64,000 nucleotides of DNA from contig JAACJO010000006.1 in the NCBI GenBank assembly GCA_013368445.1, positions 558,001 to 622,000 of the forward strand, in the 5' to 3' direction. The notes under the pieces were generated by a model. That model was not told the origin of the DNA and made no database searches. It saw only the letters and a list, made by a program, of their open reading frames with translations. This DNA comes from Leucocoprinus leucothites (lineage: Eukaryota; Basidiomycota; Agaricomycetes; Agaricales; Agaricaceae). This document shows positions 1-10,399 of the stretch, one piece after another. Numbering within the stretch: position 1 is the stretch's first letter; every line of letters starts with the position of its first letter. A program made the translations under genes and the position numbers.

Positions 1-2
1 TT

Positions 3-734
3 CCAGATAACTCACTGGAAAACTTAATTGCATCTACCTATCCCAATATTAATCATCAACAGCCAGATCAGTATTATCTAGATAGGACAATTATATCATC
101 CAGAAATGATGAAGTTGATGATATAAATGAAACTATCCTTGCCAAGTTCCCAGGACAGAGAAAAGTGCTTATGAGTGTTGACTCAGTTGTTCTGGAAAAC
201 CAAGAAATACGAAATTACCAGCCTTATCCTCCAGAATACTTGAACTCACTTAATGCAAGTGGGTTGCCACTTGCAAAGCTTGCTCTAAAGGAGGGTGTTC
301 CTGTAATGCTTCTTTGGAACTTGGAACCCTCTAGAGGTCTCTGTAATGGAACATGGATGGTTGTACACAAAATTGGGAGAAGGGCACTTATTTGCCATAT
401 TATTTCTGGAGATGCAAAATTCTCAGGAAAACTAGCATTCATTCCAAGGATTGTGATTTGGCCAACAGCTGAAACACTTCCAATCCCTCTTCAGCAACAT
501 CAATTTCCAGTCTGTCTTGCATTTGCAATGACAATCAACAAATCCCAAGGACAGTCAGTTAAACATGTTGGAATCAATCTGCAAACCCCTGTATTTTCAC
601 ATGGCCAATTGTATGTAGCTTTGTCTCGATGTACATCTGGATCTAGGATCAAAATTCTTCTACCTTCAGAAAATAGAAATAACTGGACCACAAATGTAGT
701 ATATAGAGAGGTTTTGTCTGGACTTAGACTTTGA
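3..734 (+). CDS. Helitron PIF1-like helicase, C-terminal fragment
   Basis: The frame is already open at the left edge and runs to TGA at 732-734, so only the last ~243 residues are present. Visible PIF1/RecD-like helicase motifs are RNDEVDDIN near residue 38, then AFAMTINKSQGQS (about 520-560) and GQLYVALSR (about 602-630), the usual order of the last helicase blocks. In fungi this form with these terminal blocks is typical of the RepHel protein of Helitron rolling-circle transposons, where the helicase ends the polypeptide. No stop or frameshift is seen in this part. The Rep nuclease half lies outside the window, so a cellular PIF1 helicase cannot be fully excluded, but the transposon-rich setting makes Helitron more likely. 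Confidence 0.8.
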   Translation, partial: PDNSLENLIASTYPNINHQQPDQYYLDRTIISSRNDEVDDINETILAKFPGQRKVLMSVDSVVLENQEIRNYQPYPPEYLNSLNASGLPLAKLALKEGVPVMLLWNLEPSRGLCNGTWMVVHKIGRRALICHIISGDAKFSGKLAFIPRIVIWPTAETLPIPLQQHQFPVCLAFAMTINKSQGQSVKHVGINLQTPVFSHGQLYVALSRCTSGSRIKILLPSENRNNWTTNVVYREVLSGLRL

Positions 735-940
735 TTCCTTTTTTGTTTTCTCATCTCTTACTTCAGTTCTTGGACAGCCTTTAGTATATGTATATATTCT
801 TTTTTCAGATTTTTGAACAGTCTTTAGAATATAGGAACAATTGTTTTACCATTTGATGTGAATTTTGTATTTTCAAATGATACTATCCTCCAGAACTCAA
901 AGCCTAAATTTGAAAGCTTAGATTTACCATTGTGTCACAC

Positions 941-959
941 CCTGTGCCTTCAGCACAGG
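941..959 (+). other. Short hairpin, candidate Helitron 3' terminal hairpin
   Basis: A perfect 7-bp stem (CCTGTGC / GCACAGG) with a CTTCA loop lies about 200 bp after the helicase stop. Helitrons end in a short hairpin followed by CTRR. The nearest CTRR-type tetranucleotide is CTGA at 977-980, farther away than the usual ~10 nt, so this assignment is tentative. Confidence 0.3.
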
Positions 960-1134
960 TATCAAAACTTGTTATTCTGAAAGTAGTAAGCACTCCTGCT
1001 GTAGTGTAAACAAGTTGTATCCTGGCAGGCTGGCTCAAGGCACATAGTAGCATGGTTATAAATAACTTTAGCTGGCCCGCCAAAGGCAATAGTGGTAAAG
1101 GGATGTATAGTATGACTTCATAGGGGTATGTAAT

Positions 1135-1265
1135 CATAGCCTCAGTAAAGAGGTGCATATTCATATCCTCAGTAGAGAGGTGTATATTCATAGCCTCAAT
1201 AGGGAGGTGCATATTTGTAGCCTCAGCGAGGTGTAAAGATCATAGCCTTGTTCTGAGGTGTGTAT
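1135..1265. repeat. 27-bp minisatellite, about five degenerate units
   Basis: Units of about 27 bp follow one another at 1135, 1162, 1189, 1216 and 1241. Each reads roughly catagcctcagtagagaggt followed by gcatatt. The first three units are very similar and the last two are shorter and more diverged. A weaker half unit may precede 1135. No reading frame is maintained. Confidence 0.8.
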
Positions 1266-3400
1266 CTGTGTTATTGATAATATGGCTTGCCCTCCCTTTG
1301 TTTAAGAGCCAAACAGCTATGGATCATTGGTTTACCTGCTCATTCAGGTGTGCCTATGTCTGGTCTTGGACCAGGTAAGACCAGCAAATATTATCACCAT
1401 GAACAACCTTCATCTGCATTAGCTAAGACATCATTTCCACAGTGTCCATTGTCATGCCTGCAAATGCTGAAACCAGGGCCTTAGCTTGTGGCAAAGCTTA
1501 GTTTAAGTATGAGAGCAAACTTGAGGAAGTTTGCCATCAGGCTCGAGCTGAGTATTGAATATTGAGCATTGGGATAGGGTATTCCCATAAACTAAAGGTT
1601 TGCCACTTTACACTTACACCCATCAGTCACTTACCACTCACTTCTTGCACTTGTCAGACTCTTCAGGGACCTCTGGCTCCTGACACAGCCAATAAACCCC
1701 CCTCTTGGCCTTCATAGTATAGTGACTTAAGGAGGATTCATAGGACAAGGAAGGTGTATGACTTTGTACAGTGTGCTGTTGGACACATGAACAAGGTTGG
1801 TTCTCCAATCAATTTGGTGTGCCTGTTTCTAAATTGGATTAAATGCGGTATACAGAGATATGCATGGTGCTACCACATTTTCAGTTACCAATCTCAAAGA
1901 ACAAGATAAACATGGGCACTGTTATGGCCAAAATGGCACTAGCCATGAAATTGTTAAATTTGATGATATAGTCAATATATTGGGTGACTGTATAGACATT
2001 AAGGAACCCTACTGTAAGACCCTAGTGTAACATACACACTCACAAAAGCATAGCACATTCACAAAACAACCATTAATGATCAAGAGTAACAAGAGGCTAC
2101 AGGATGATGTTGAGACTTAGCAAATGCAGTTGGGATATGTACCCTATAACCCCTTATGATCTTAGCCTGTAACCTGGGTATTGATCCAGTCAAAGTCTTT
2201 CTCAAAAGAACAATGATGGACTAACTGATTGGAGATCAAAGGCTTAGCCTTCTGATCTGGAAAGGCACTTGTGCACATTCATGGAAGTCCTATCATTCCA
2301 ACATTGCTACAGCAGAAGTATACCCTTTTGCAAAAGACAGAGAGATGCCACATGGGCACTGAATAACCCACTTGACTATGGAACCAGATTAGTGGGCATG
2401 TCAGCACTTGATTACTAACTAGTAAACATTGTTACAGTCAGGAATGAGCTTTTGTGGAATAAGACAACAATCAGCAGTGATAAAGATCTTATGATATCAG
2501 ATGAGCAGGAGTAAGCACACCTTCACAAAAGGATGCATCACACACTTAAACCCCAAAGAAAACCCAGAGATACTCCTATTGGACAACCTTTCAATAAATC
2601 TCCTTTTATTATCAACAATGTGTATGCATCATCCATGTAATTACTCCTTTAGTGCTTTCATGAAACCAATATAAACCTTTCTTGAGCATATAGTCTGGCA
2701 AGGAATCTCACCTGCTAAGGCTATGCTTAGAGACTGTCCCACACAACATATCTGAGTGAGTAGTAAAAAGTGTATTGATTGCCCTTTGGTCATAGACCAT
2801 TAAAGAATTGGAAAACACCTTTCAAGAAAGAACATTACTGTGAGATTCATATAAGTTCAGAGTATAAAGAAGTCTGGAAAAGACTTATAAGCTGTATATT
2901 GCATCTAGTATCCAGGAGTGGTGCTAGTCAGTGTCAGTTGTATTATGATAGTGCCAAGTGTTAGCAAAAGTGACGATTCGCAAATACCAGTCTATTACAC
3001 TTCTGCATTCTGAGGGACTTGTAGTTGTGCAGTGTTGCATAACAGAGATTGTTGAGTATCTTCCACAAACTGGTTATTCCATTACAAACTGGTCTACAGA
3101 CAACTCCCATTATCTATAATTATCAATCTTTGCGCTTTCACGAAAACATCCTTTTTTATTGATTAACCTCCCACAAACTTGCATTGAGTTTAGGAGTGTT
3201 GGTTGTTATTGTTATTAATGTTACCTATCATTCACTATCTGACTACATTCCCTTGATTACCTTAACAATCACATTTCTGCCTCTTCAGCATGGAGCTTGG
3301 TGTAGAGGAAACATTGAGCATAGCATTAACTATTTTGCTCATATGAGAATGATATCATTTGACTGAGAAGACTACTTGGCATAAGAGGCCTGGAAGTAGC
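1266..3400. other. Intergenic stretch without recognisable gene
   Basis: Only short open frames (60-65 codons) with no recognisable domain are present. Base composition is AT-rich and CpG-poor like the rest of the window. No terminal repeats or transposase remnants were recognised. From about 3400 to 3770 weak similarity to 19640-20040 begins, marking the flank of the duplicated NACHT region. Confidence 0.5.
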
Positions 3401-4723
3401 TGTGAGCAATTTGCATGAGATGTAGGGTGGTTAGCCTCGCATTTATGCATGTATAGTTACACCTAGTTACACCATTGTCTTATGGTCCTATGAGAGCCAT
3501 CTTGTGTAGCATTATCTCCAGGCAATGAGCCATGATCCATTTAGAATGAATCAGTGTGTCAAACAGGAATAGAAGCATAAGTAGCTTAGAATAATGCTGT
3601 GAACAGCTGAATGTAGGTAATAAACAAGGAAGATCAGAGTGCATTCTGTCACCATTAGTGGCTAGTGCAAACAATTGACTACCATTAAGACTCTGGTCGA
3701 TGCTAGCATACATTTGGATAAACTGATATACAGGCATGACAAGACAGTTTATATAGACATCAATTATACAAAGTAAAATGAAAACAATTAGAGGTTATTC
3801 CTATGCTCAGGACTATTTCAGCCACCTCCATCCTAGAGTCATCCTGCCTGACCTCATATTCGGCTTCTTCCTGCTGCTACTGTCTGGTGATCCCATGCCT
3901 GTTCCCATTTCCATACCCATGCTCTCCCTCCTCTGCATTACTGCAGCCCTCACCACCAGCTCTACCCCTAGCCTCATCCTCCACTTTACTTCTGTCCTCA
4001 TATTCTGTACCACTGCTGTCCTTATCCTCATCTTTGTCCCACATTGTAAACTTTTCTGCTTTGTAAAACACCATTGCCTCCTCATAGCTTATTGTCCTAA
4101 ATTCATGAAAGTACCGCTTCTCTGTGTCAAATTCCCAATACCAGAGCATCAACTTATCCCCATGGCCAAATTTATATAAGCCATATTTCTTGTTGGATAG
4201 TCTCCATTGAGAGACTGTGTGGAGGATGGAGATTGTGTGACTCAAACCAAATTGAGGATGGTAGGGTCTGATAATTTGTGCCCTTTCAAATTTGTCAACC
4301 ATCTGTCAGCAGTTTAGCTGGTAATCATAAATGGTGTTGGTAGATACACATACTGTGAGGAAGACCTCTGGATCAAAATCTGAGTAATCTATGAGCTGAA
4401 TAAACTCAGAGCCTTCATTGATTCTAGAAACCCTGGCTTCAGGGAGGCCAATAATGCTAGAGCCTGGAAATACCCCACAACCAGTTAGCATTATAAGACC
4501 AAGCAGATACTTGTGATAATCAAGCTCCACAAGTTTCTGCAGTGAGCTTGACAGAAGGTGCTCTAAAAATGGACAAAACCATGGATGATCATGAGAAGAC
4601 CAAAGCAAAATGTTGACAAAGGTCTGAATCTTGATCCATGAATCTACAAGCTCATTCCCTTGAGGCCAAGAGAGGGAGGTGGAAGAACTGGCCACACCAG
4701 GCCTTAATACAAGTTCTGAGATA

Positions 4724-4938
4724 CAGTGGCTCAAAAAACTGTCCCAATGTTTTCGCATTTTGGACATATTTGCTAATACCAGGGCAGATATATGGCCTAG
4801 CATCCTGAAAATATTCACACAGGTACCTTGACATATTGGGAGCATATATTCCCATGATCACATGACCTTGTACATCAATGAATTATTAATGAATTATCGA
4901 AAATATCTACTCATTGGGACAGTTTTTTGACCCCCTGT
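4724..4938 (+). repeat. Left 215-bp terminal inverted repeat of the mariner
   Basis: It pairs with 6102-6316. Its outer end reads CAGTGGCTCAAAAAACTGTC and its inner end holds the same core in reverse (GACAGTTTTTTGACCCCCTG). Each terminal repeat is therefore itself bounded by an inverted pair, possibly outer and inner transposase sites facing each other. Confidence 0.9.
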
Positions 4939-5070
4939 CAGCCTCCCAGTATCTACCTTGTAACATGCCAGGGGAGCATCAGGGCAGGTGTGGGAGTAAT
5001 GGACAAGATCATGTGACCTTTGTTGACATGTTGAGATGGTTACAACTGTCTTTCTTCCTGCCACTACATC

Positions 5071-6090
5071 ATGAAAGCTATCTCCTCTATCTAATACTCT
5101 CAAATCACTTCTCTTCTCAAAGATGGCTACTCCTTGCACCAGATTGAACATAAAACTGGGCTAGGCAAGTCTACTGTTAGGAGGATCAAGAAAGAAGTTG
5201 ATGGGGACAAGGAAAACAACAAGGGAGGACATCCTTCCAAGCTTTCTCCTCATAATAAAAAAGCAATAATCCACCAAATAACCTCTGGAAAGCTAGACAA
5301 TGCTGTCCAGACTACAACTTTCATTAACTCTACTCTGTCTGACCCTGTCACACCCCAAACTGTCAGAAATACCCTTCAGGATAATGGATTTCACTCTGTA
5401 ACCAAGATCAAATGACCTCTACTCAAAAAGCAACATTGTAAGGAATGCCCTGACTTTGCACATGAACATAGGAATTGGACAGTGGAGGACTGGAAGAGGG
5501 TATTGTAGACTGATGAAACAAAGATCAACAGGATTGGGTCAGATGGAAAGGTGTATACCTGGAAGGAGAGGGGGGAACCACTGTCAGATAGGACCACTCT
5601 CCCTACTGTCAAACATGGAGGAGGTGGTAACATGATGGTGTGGGGGTGTATGGGGTGGAATGGGGTAGGAAAACTGATAGAGGTTCAAGGTAATATGGAT
5701 GCAGTGCAATACTGCGAGATTTTGGACAATGGGGTGGTGGAAAGCTTTGAAAAGTTGGAGATGGAGGAGGAGGAGAGGATATTCCAGCAGGATAATGACC
5801 CAAAACACACCTCAAAACTGGGACAACAATAGTTTGTGGACAACAACATTCAAGTTCTATCATGGCCTGCACAATCCCCTGACCTAAATCCCATTGAACA
5901 CCTCTGGACCTACCTAAAGGACCAGCTGAAGGCATATAAAAGACCATCCAAGGGAGTATTTGAATTGTGGGAGAGGCTAGTGGAGGAGTGGAATAAGATT
6001 CCAGAAAAAAGGTGCCAAAGGCTGATAGAAAGCATGCCCAGAAGGATTGAGGCAATTATCAGGGCAAGAGGAGGTCATACAAAGTATTGA
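5071..6090 (+). pseudogene. Tc1/mariner DDE transposase, four in-frame stops
   Basis: One frame of 340 codons starts at ATG 5071 and ends at TGA 6088-6090. An N-terminal helix-turn-helix (SLLKDGYSLHQIEHKTGLG, about residues 12-30) is followed by the catalytic core: TDETK (first Asp), FQQDNDPKHTS (second Asp) and SPDLNPIEHLW, which carries the final Glu. The protein would cut and rejoin the element ends at TA sites. In-frame stops are TAA 5092, TGA 5413, TAG 5506 and TAG 5830. The TGA replaces what is probably arginine (K-stop-PL), and the stop before TDETK replaces a tryptophan usual in this family. No frameshift is needed, so decay is by point mutation only. Confidence 0.9.
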
Positions 6091-6101
6091 GTAGGTAGAG
6101 A

Positions 6102-6316
6102 ACAGGGGGTCAAAAAACTGTCCCAATGAGTAGATATTTTCGATAATTCATTAATAATTCATTGATGTACAAGGTCATGTGATCATGGGAATATATGCTC
6201 CCAATATGTCAAGGTACCTGTGTGAATATTTTCAGGATGCTAGGCCATATATCTGCCCTGGTATTAGCAAATATGTCCAAAATGCGAAAACATTGGGACA
6301 GTTTTTTGAGCCACTG
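6102..6316 (-). repeat. Right 215-bp terminal inverted repeat of the mariner
   Basis: This is the reverse complement of 4724-4938 over its full length, with no indel visible. The outer end is followed directly by the duplicated TA. Confidence 0.9.
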
Positions 6317-7847
6317 TACAATGTTGAGGCACAATTTGAGACAGTGGAGAGGGACATACTTGGCCCTTGTATTACATAGCTGGGTGCATAATTTTGGTGT
6401 TGCTGAATAAAACAATTGAAGAGGCTCTGGTGCATCACTGGGGTGGTGACACAGAAGGAGGATGAATGAGCAGGATTACTGAGAAAGTCATAAAAAGATT
6501 TGTGGCAGAAAGTGATGCCACCATGAATATGACCAAGGGTAAGATGGAGTGTGGATTTGGACATTGATGATAAGTCCTGGTCAAAGAATGAGTATTCAAA
6601 ATTGGCACTTTCATCAAAAATAGGTGGCAGATATTCCTGGAAGTCTACAACAGCTTGGAGGTGGTGATAAATGCTTTGGAAAAGCCTCTGCAAGATGCCA
6701 AGGCCATTGCACAGGAGAGAAATGCCAAAGTCAATGCCATCAACTGAGCCATAAGAAACCAATCTTGACAAAAGGAGTTGCATAAACAAGAGAATGTCAA
6801 CAGGAACACGTTTCAAGATGAGCATATATAGTGTGTCTAACTCAGCATATGCAGAAGTAGACTGGCAACTGGATTTTGAGATGGGATAAAGAACAGCTTC
6901 CAAGATTTCCTTGAACTCTGGATATGAGTGACAGTCAATGAAGCAAAGAACAGTAGCTGGGTAAGCAAATAAACCTGCTGCGGCATTAACAAGCAGCTGA
7001 ATCTGCTCAGCCATGGGCCACAAGGGAGAGATGTGGAGATTTCAATGCTGGAATATATTCTCAAACCTGCTGCACAGGTAGAGCTTGATCTTCCCATCAG
7101 CTTCATGAGATATCAGTAGGAGTACAGAATGGCAGAGGGAGGTCTCAGTGTAGGGTATGAATGCAGAGACAATATGGAGTTCTTCTCTGCCAAAGATTGC
7201 CCAACAAAATGGTGTGGACTGAGCTCGGATCAATGATGCAATGATCTCAATGATCTCCATCTGTGCATTGGCACTCTGATACTCATCCAAGCCATCAATA
7301 ATGATGGGCCTCCTCCATACATCCTTTCCCTTCTCTCTCAGTTCCTGCAACAGTTTGACAATGAGGGACCTAAATTGAGATGACATCCTTGTCTTAACAA
7401 TGTTCCTGTCAACAGAAACCTTGTGATCAACAACCCCACAACAGCCCGGGAGGGCAGCCGAGAGCTGATAGGCAAGAGTAGGGAAGAGGTGAGTGTGGTC
7501 CTTGCACTGGCTGTTAATGGAGAAGAAAAACGCAGCAGCAAGGTGGCTGGATCTCTTCAGCTATTCAGCACAGGTCTGAGCTATGGCTGATTTCCCCATG
7601 GCAGCAGGGCCTTTCATCCAGTACAATAGTAGGATGGCATTTTCTTCATTGCTGCCAGTGGCCCAGTTTGTGATGTCCTCAATGTATGGTTTGTGTGTGC
7701 CATCATAGCACAAGGGTGCATAGTTTTGTTCTTCAGCATCAACAGATGCCTCTGGGGTAGAGGCTTCATGGAGGATGTCGATTCCTGAACACCAGATCAG
7801 TATGATTAGAGCAGCACTAGGGGGATGACTCACCTGTTGTACCAGAT

Positions 7848-8127
7848 TGTATTGTAATGAGCAACAGAGATCTGAAGTGAGATAAGACACTCAGAATTGT
7901 AGAACAAGACTGATATATTGATATAAATACCTGAAGTGAGATAAGACACTACAGGAATGATAAGTAATGAATATTTAGTCCATAACATAAAATATGCTCA
8001 CCTCAGAATTGTAGAACAAGACTGAGGTGCACGAAAGGCTACTCAAAAAATAAGAGAGTGACTTATGTAATATGCAAGGTGGAAAAAGGAGTTAAGTCCG
8101 AAAATACTGTGAAGGGGTATATACACA
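7848..8127 (-). mobile_element. Solo LTR of the copia C1 family in the NACHT-A intron
   Basis: About 280 bp closely match the full copia LTR at 37438-37715 (shared blocks include TCTGAAGTGAGATAAGAC, GGTGGAAAAAGGA and GGGGTATATACACA). The flanks read CAGAT on both sides, with one base of ambiguity at the right end. The empty site is preserved in paralogue B near 22755-22775 (actagattgattgtaa), which proves insertion after the two NACHT genes split. The element body was lost by LTR-LTR recombination. Confidence 0.85.
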
Positions 8128-8130
8128 ACA

Positions 8131-8900
8131 GATTGATTGTAAGTAGTTGGTGGACTGACGATCATTCTGCCATTGACTACAAAGTTGTGGGCTCCAGGGA
8201 GTACAGACATGGTGTCAAAGGGATGGATGAAGAGGAAGAGAACACAGAGCTGTTGAACAAAGTGTCACAGCTTCCTCTCAAGTGTGTGAATTTCAAAAAA
8301 TAGATAATTGGTGCCTGAAGAAGCATCTAGTGAGTGTCAGGAAGACAGCAAAGTTGACAGCTATGGTGAATGGGTTCTGGAGCTACCTGTACCTTTTGAA
8401 AAAAGAGTAGACAGCAGTTGATGATTTAAAGGCTGCTCCCGCACTGAGTACCATGTGCCCCTTGCTGGCATCCCAATAATGGCAAACAGCCTAACTGGAA
8501 TTCAAGAAATGCACCAAATGTACCATTGTACTATGATTTGTGAGTTAGGCTCAGATGAAACTCTAGACATCAAATCCTGTCCAAGGCATTTCACAAGCCT
8601 ATTCTGTTGATATACAACTCTGAGGCACTTTAAATCCAACTTCCCATGGTTGCTGACTGAGTGCTCCCACTTCTGATGGCCATACAAAACAACTGACCCC
8701 CTTGACAGTGCAAAATGCTGTGGAGTACCAGCTGACTCCCAGGAAGTGCATGTACTTTATGTGCTCATTTCACATATCCAAAGGGCACCACATGACAACC
8801 TCCAGATGTTCAACATGGGCTACATCAAATGCAAATTCCATCACCAGCTCAATAACCACAAACCAAAATTATACTTCACTGCTGCCCACTCATCCTGGGA
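8131..8900. other. Upstream flank of NACHT copy A, no clear gene
   Basis: 8131-8420 aligns by eye with 22760-23060 next to copy B (shared ctccagggagtacagacat and ttggtgcctgaagaa). It is therefore the conserved 5' region of the NACHT gene, probably intron plus first exon(s) on the minus strand. I could not fix exon borders. 8420-8900 shows nothing recognisable. Confidence 0.5.
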
Positions 8901-9179
8901 GCCTTACCATCTACAGATTTTGCCCTCCCCTGGACATGCACCCCTCCTCATGCTTCTATGCAATCTGCAGTCTTACTCCAACCCACAGCTTCCATCTTGC
9001 ACATCATCTCAGCATCATTTTAGCCCCCATTTCATGCATTCATAAAATACAATGATAAGAGCAAGGCAGATGGAGAGCAGGAGGCTGGATTGCAGCTTCC
9101 ATAGTGCCTGACCATCCACCACTGTTTCTCCTGCTTCCTCACCCTCCACACAACCCTCCACTACTATCTCCTGATTCTA

Positions 9180-10170
9180 GTACTCTCACTGGTTCCTCTC
9201 TTTGCCCACTGAAGTCCAGTGTGTTGACCTTGAATGCTACCTGTCCACGCCCATCTGCTACCACCAAATCCTCAGCTTGCTTTTGATCCTGTGGATCCAA
9301 TCCCCACTTCAATGTCCTCTTACCCAAATACAAGCACAAAGCCTCATACCCTGCTAGGTCCCAATTTTACATGTGTGGGTGTATCATCCAGGGTCTTGGA
9401 CATTTAGTGCAAGAGAGGGAGGTGGTAGAGGGTTTCAAGAGACATGTGAGGAGCATGAAGAGGTATGTGCAGTGGTTGATGGGGCTGCTTGGGCAAGCTA
9501 GGGAGGCCAGAGTTGAGGTGGTGAGAGGAGCGACTTTATATATGCCACCTGGTCAGGAGTTGGATGGCCCAGACAGTGAGGAGAATGAAGATGAAGGTAG
9601 AGGGAGAGGTTGAAATCAAGTGGGAGATGAAAGGGAAGCAAGTTGAATGAATTGAGGTATTGTTAAATCTTCCTATTCCTTTTTCAGGCTCCTTTATCCA
9701 CCTCATCCCCTCTGACTTCTCTTTCTTTCAGAATACCTCCATCTACTTAATGGATTGCCTCCAATTTCTTTTAGTAATACTCTGCATCCATAGCTGAATT
9801 ATATAATGATCATGTACATCCCTTGACTCCCATCTTCCCTCATCAATTGTAAATCTGCAATGCTGGAGAGGTCCAATGCACACAGCTCACAACACACAAA
9901 CTTCTCAAACCAATGGTCCACCCCAATACAATGTGCACACCCATTCTTGACATGTATGATGCAGCATTATTGTGATACTGACCTGCCCTAACCATCTTTT
10001 CCAGCAATCATGTATGTACACTTCAAGGCTCTCTACCCCACACCTGTTAACTTATACATAACCATGCATTATAGGCAATGGCTGGTCTCATCTCTTGAAG
10101 CAAAGCCGTACTCAAGACATCCAATGCCAGAAGTGGACATTGACTTTACCCAGTCAGTGCTGAGCTTCTA
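9180..10170 (+). repeat. Diverged duplicate segment R-A, with an 80-codon ORF
   Basis: It aligns over about 1 kb with 18340-19620, with blocks such as caaggctctcta, tgtatcatcc, ggttgatgggg and gcctgcccta. The plus-strand frame 9371-9613 encodes 80 residues with a helical, charged N-terminal half and an acidic tail (DSEENEDEGRGRG). The equivalent frame in the other copy is full of stops. I do not recognise the protein. It may be the last exon of a decayed gene or the end of a mobile element. Confidence 0.5.
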
Positions 10171-10399
10171 GAGAGCGAAATTCAGTTCATCACACAGAGT
10201 GATAATCATATTACATGGTGCATACACAGATTTTCACCTGCCTCTGCCCTGTCTGTTTGAGACTCCCTCCTCCCCCTCACCCATTGATTCTGAGCCACAC
10301 ATCATCACATTATCAAGATACTTATGCAACCTCCTTACCTTCCTCTCTGCTAGCACTCAGCACATGAAGCTCATAACAACCTTCATTTTGTCATCATAA

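Larger units (their letters stand above)
4724..6316 (+). mobile_element. Tc1/mariner element inserted in NACHT copy A
   Basis: The element is 1593 bp long and starts CAGTGGCTC and ends GAGCCACTG. It is flanked by TA at 4722-4723 and 6317-6318, the target duplication expected for Tc1/mariner. Its terminal inverted repeats are both exactly 215 bp and nearly identical. It lies opposite in orientation to the NACHT gene it interrupts. The transposase inside has four in-frame stops, so this copy is not autonomous. Confidence 0.93.
3877..7784 (-). pseudogene. NACHT-domain (STAND/NLR-type) protein, copy A, broken
   Basis: Once the mariner is set aside, one reading frame runs for about 770 codons. 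The exon opens at 7784 after a CAG splice acceptor. The P-loop GPAAMGKSAIAQ lies near 7581-7625 and Walker B IIIDGLDEY near 7279-7307. Next comes a WAIFGREELHI sensor-like block, then a long helical region without recognisable WD40 or ankyrin repeats, then an acidic tail. Fungal NACHT NTPases act in non-self recognition and regulated cell death; that role is family knowledge, not shown here. Breaks are an in-frame TAG at 7563, a TGA near 7042, a TGA near 4305 (NC-stop-QM) and the mariner at 4724-6316. The upstream intron carries a solo copia LTR. The 5' exons were not recognised. Copy B is at 20240-22699. Confidence 0.8.

Noticed and set aside
3778..4179. Plus-strand 133-codon hydrophobic frame that looks like a secreted or membrane protein
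   Set aside because: It is the antisense shadow of the acidic C-terminus of NACHT copy A.
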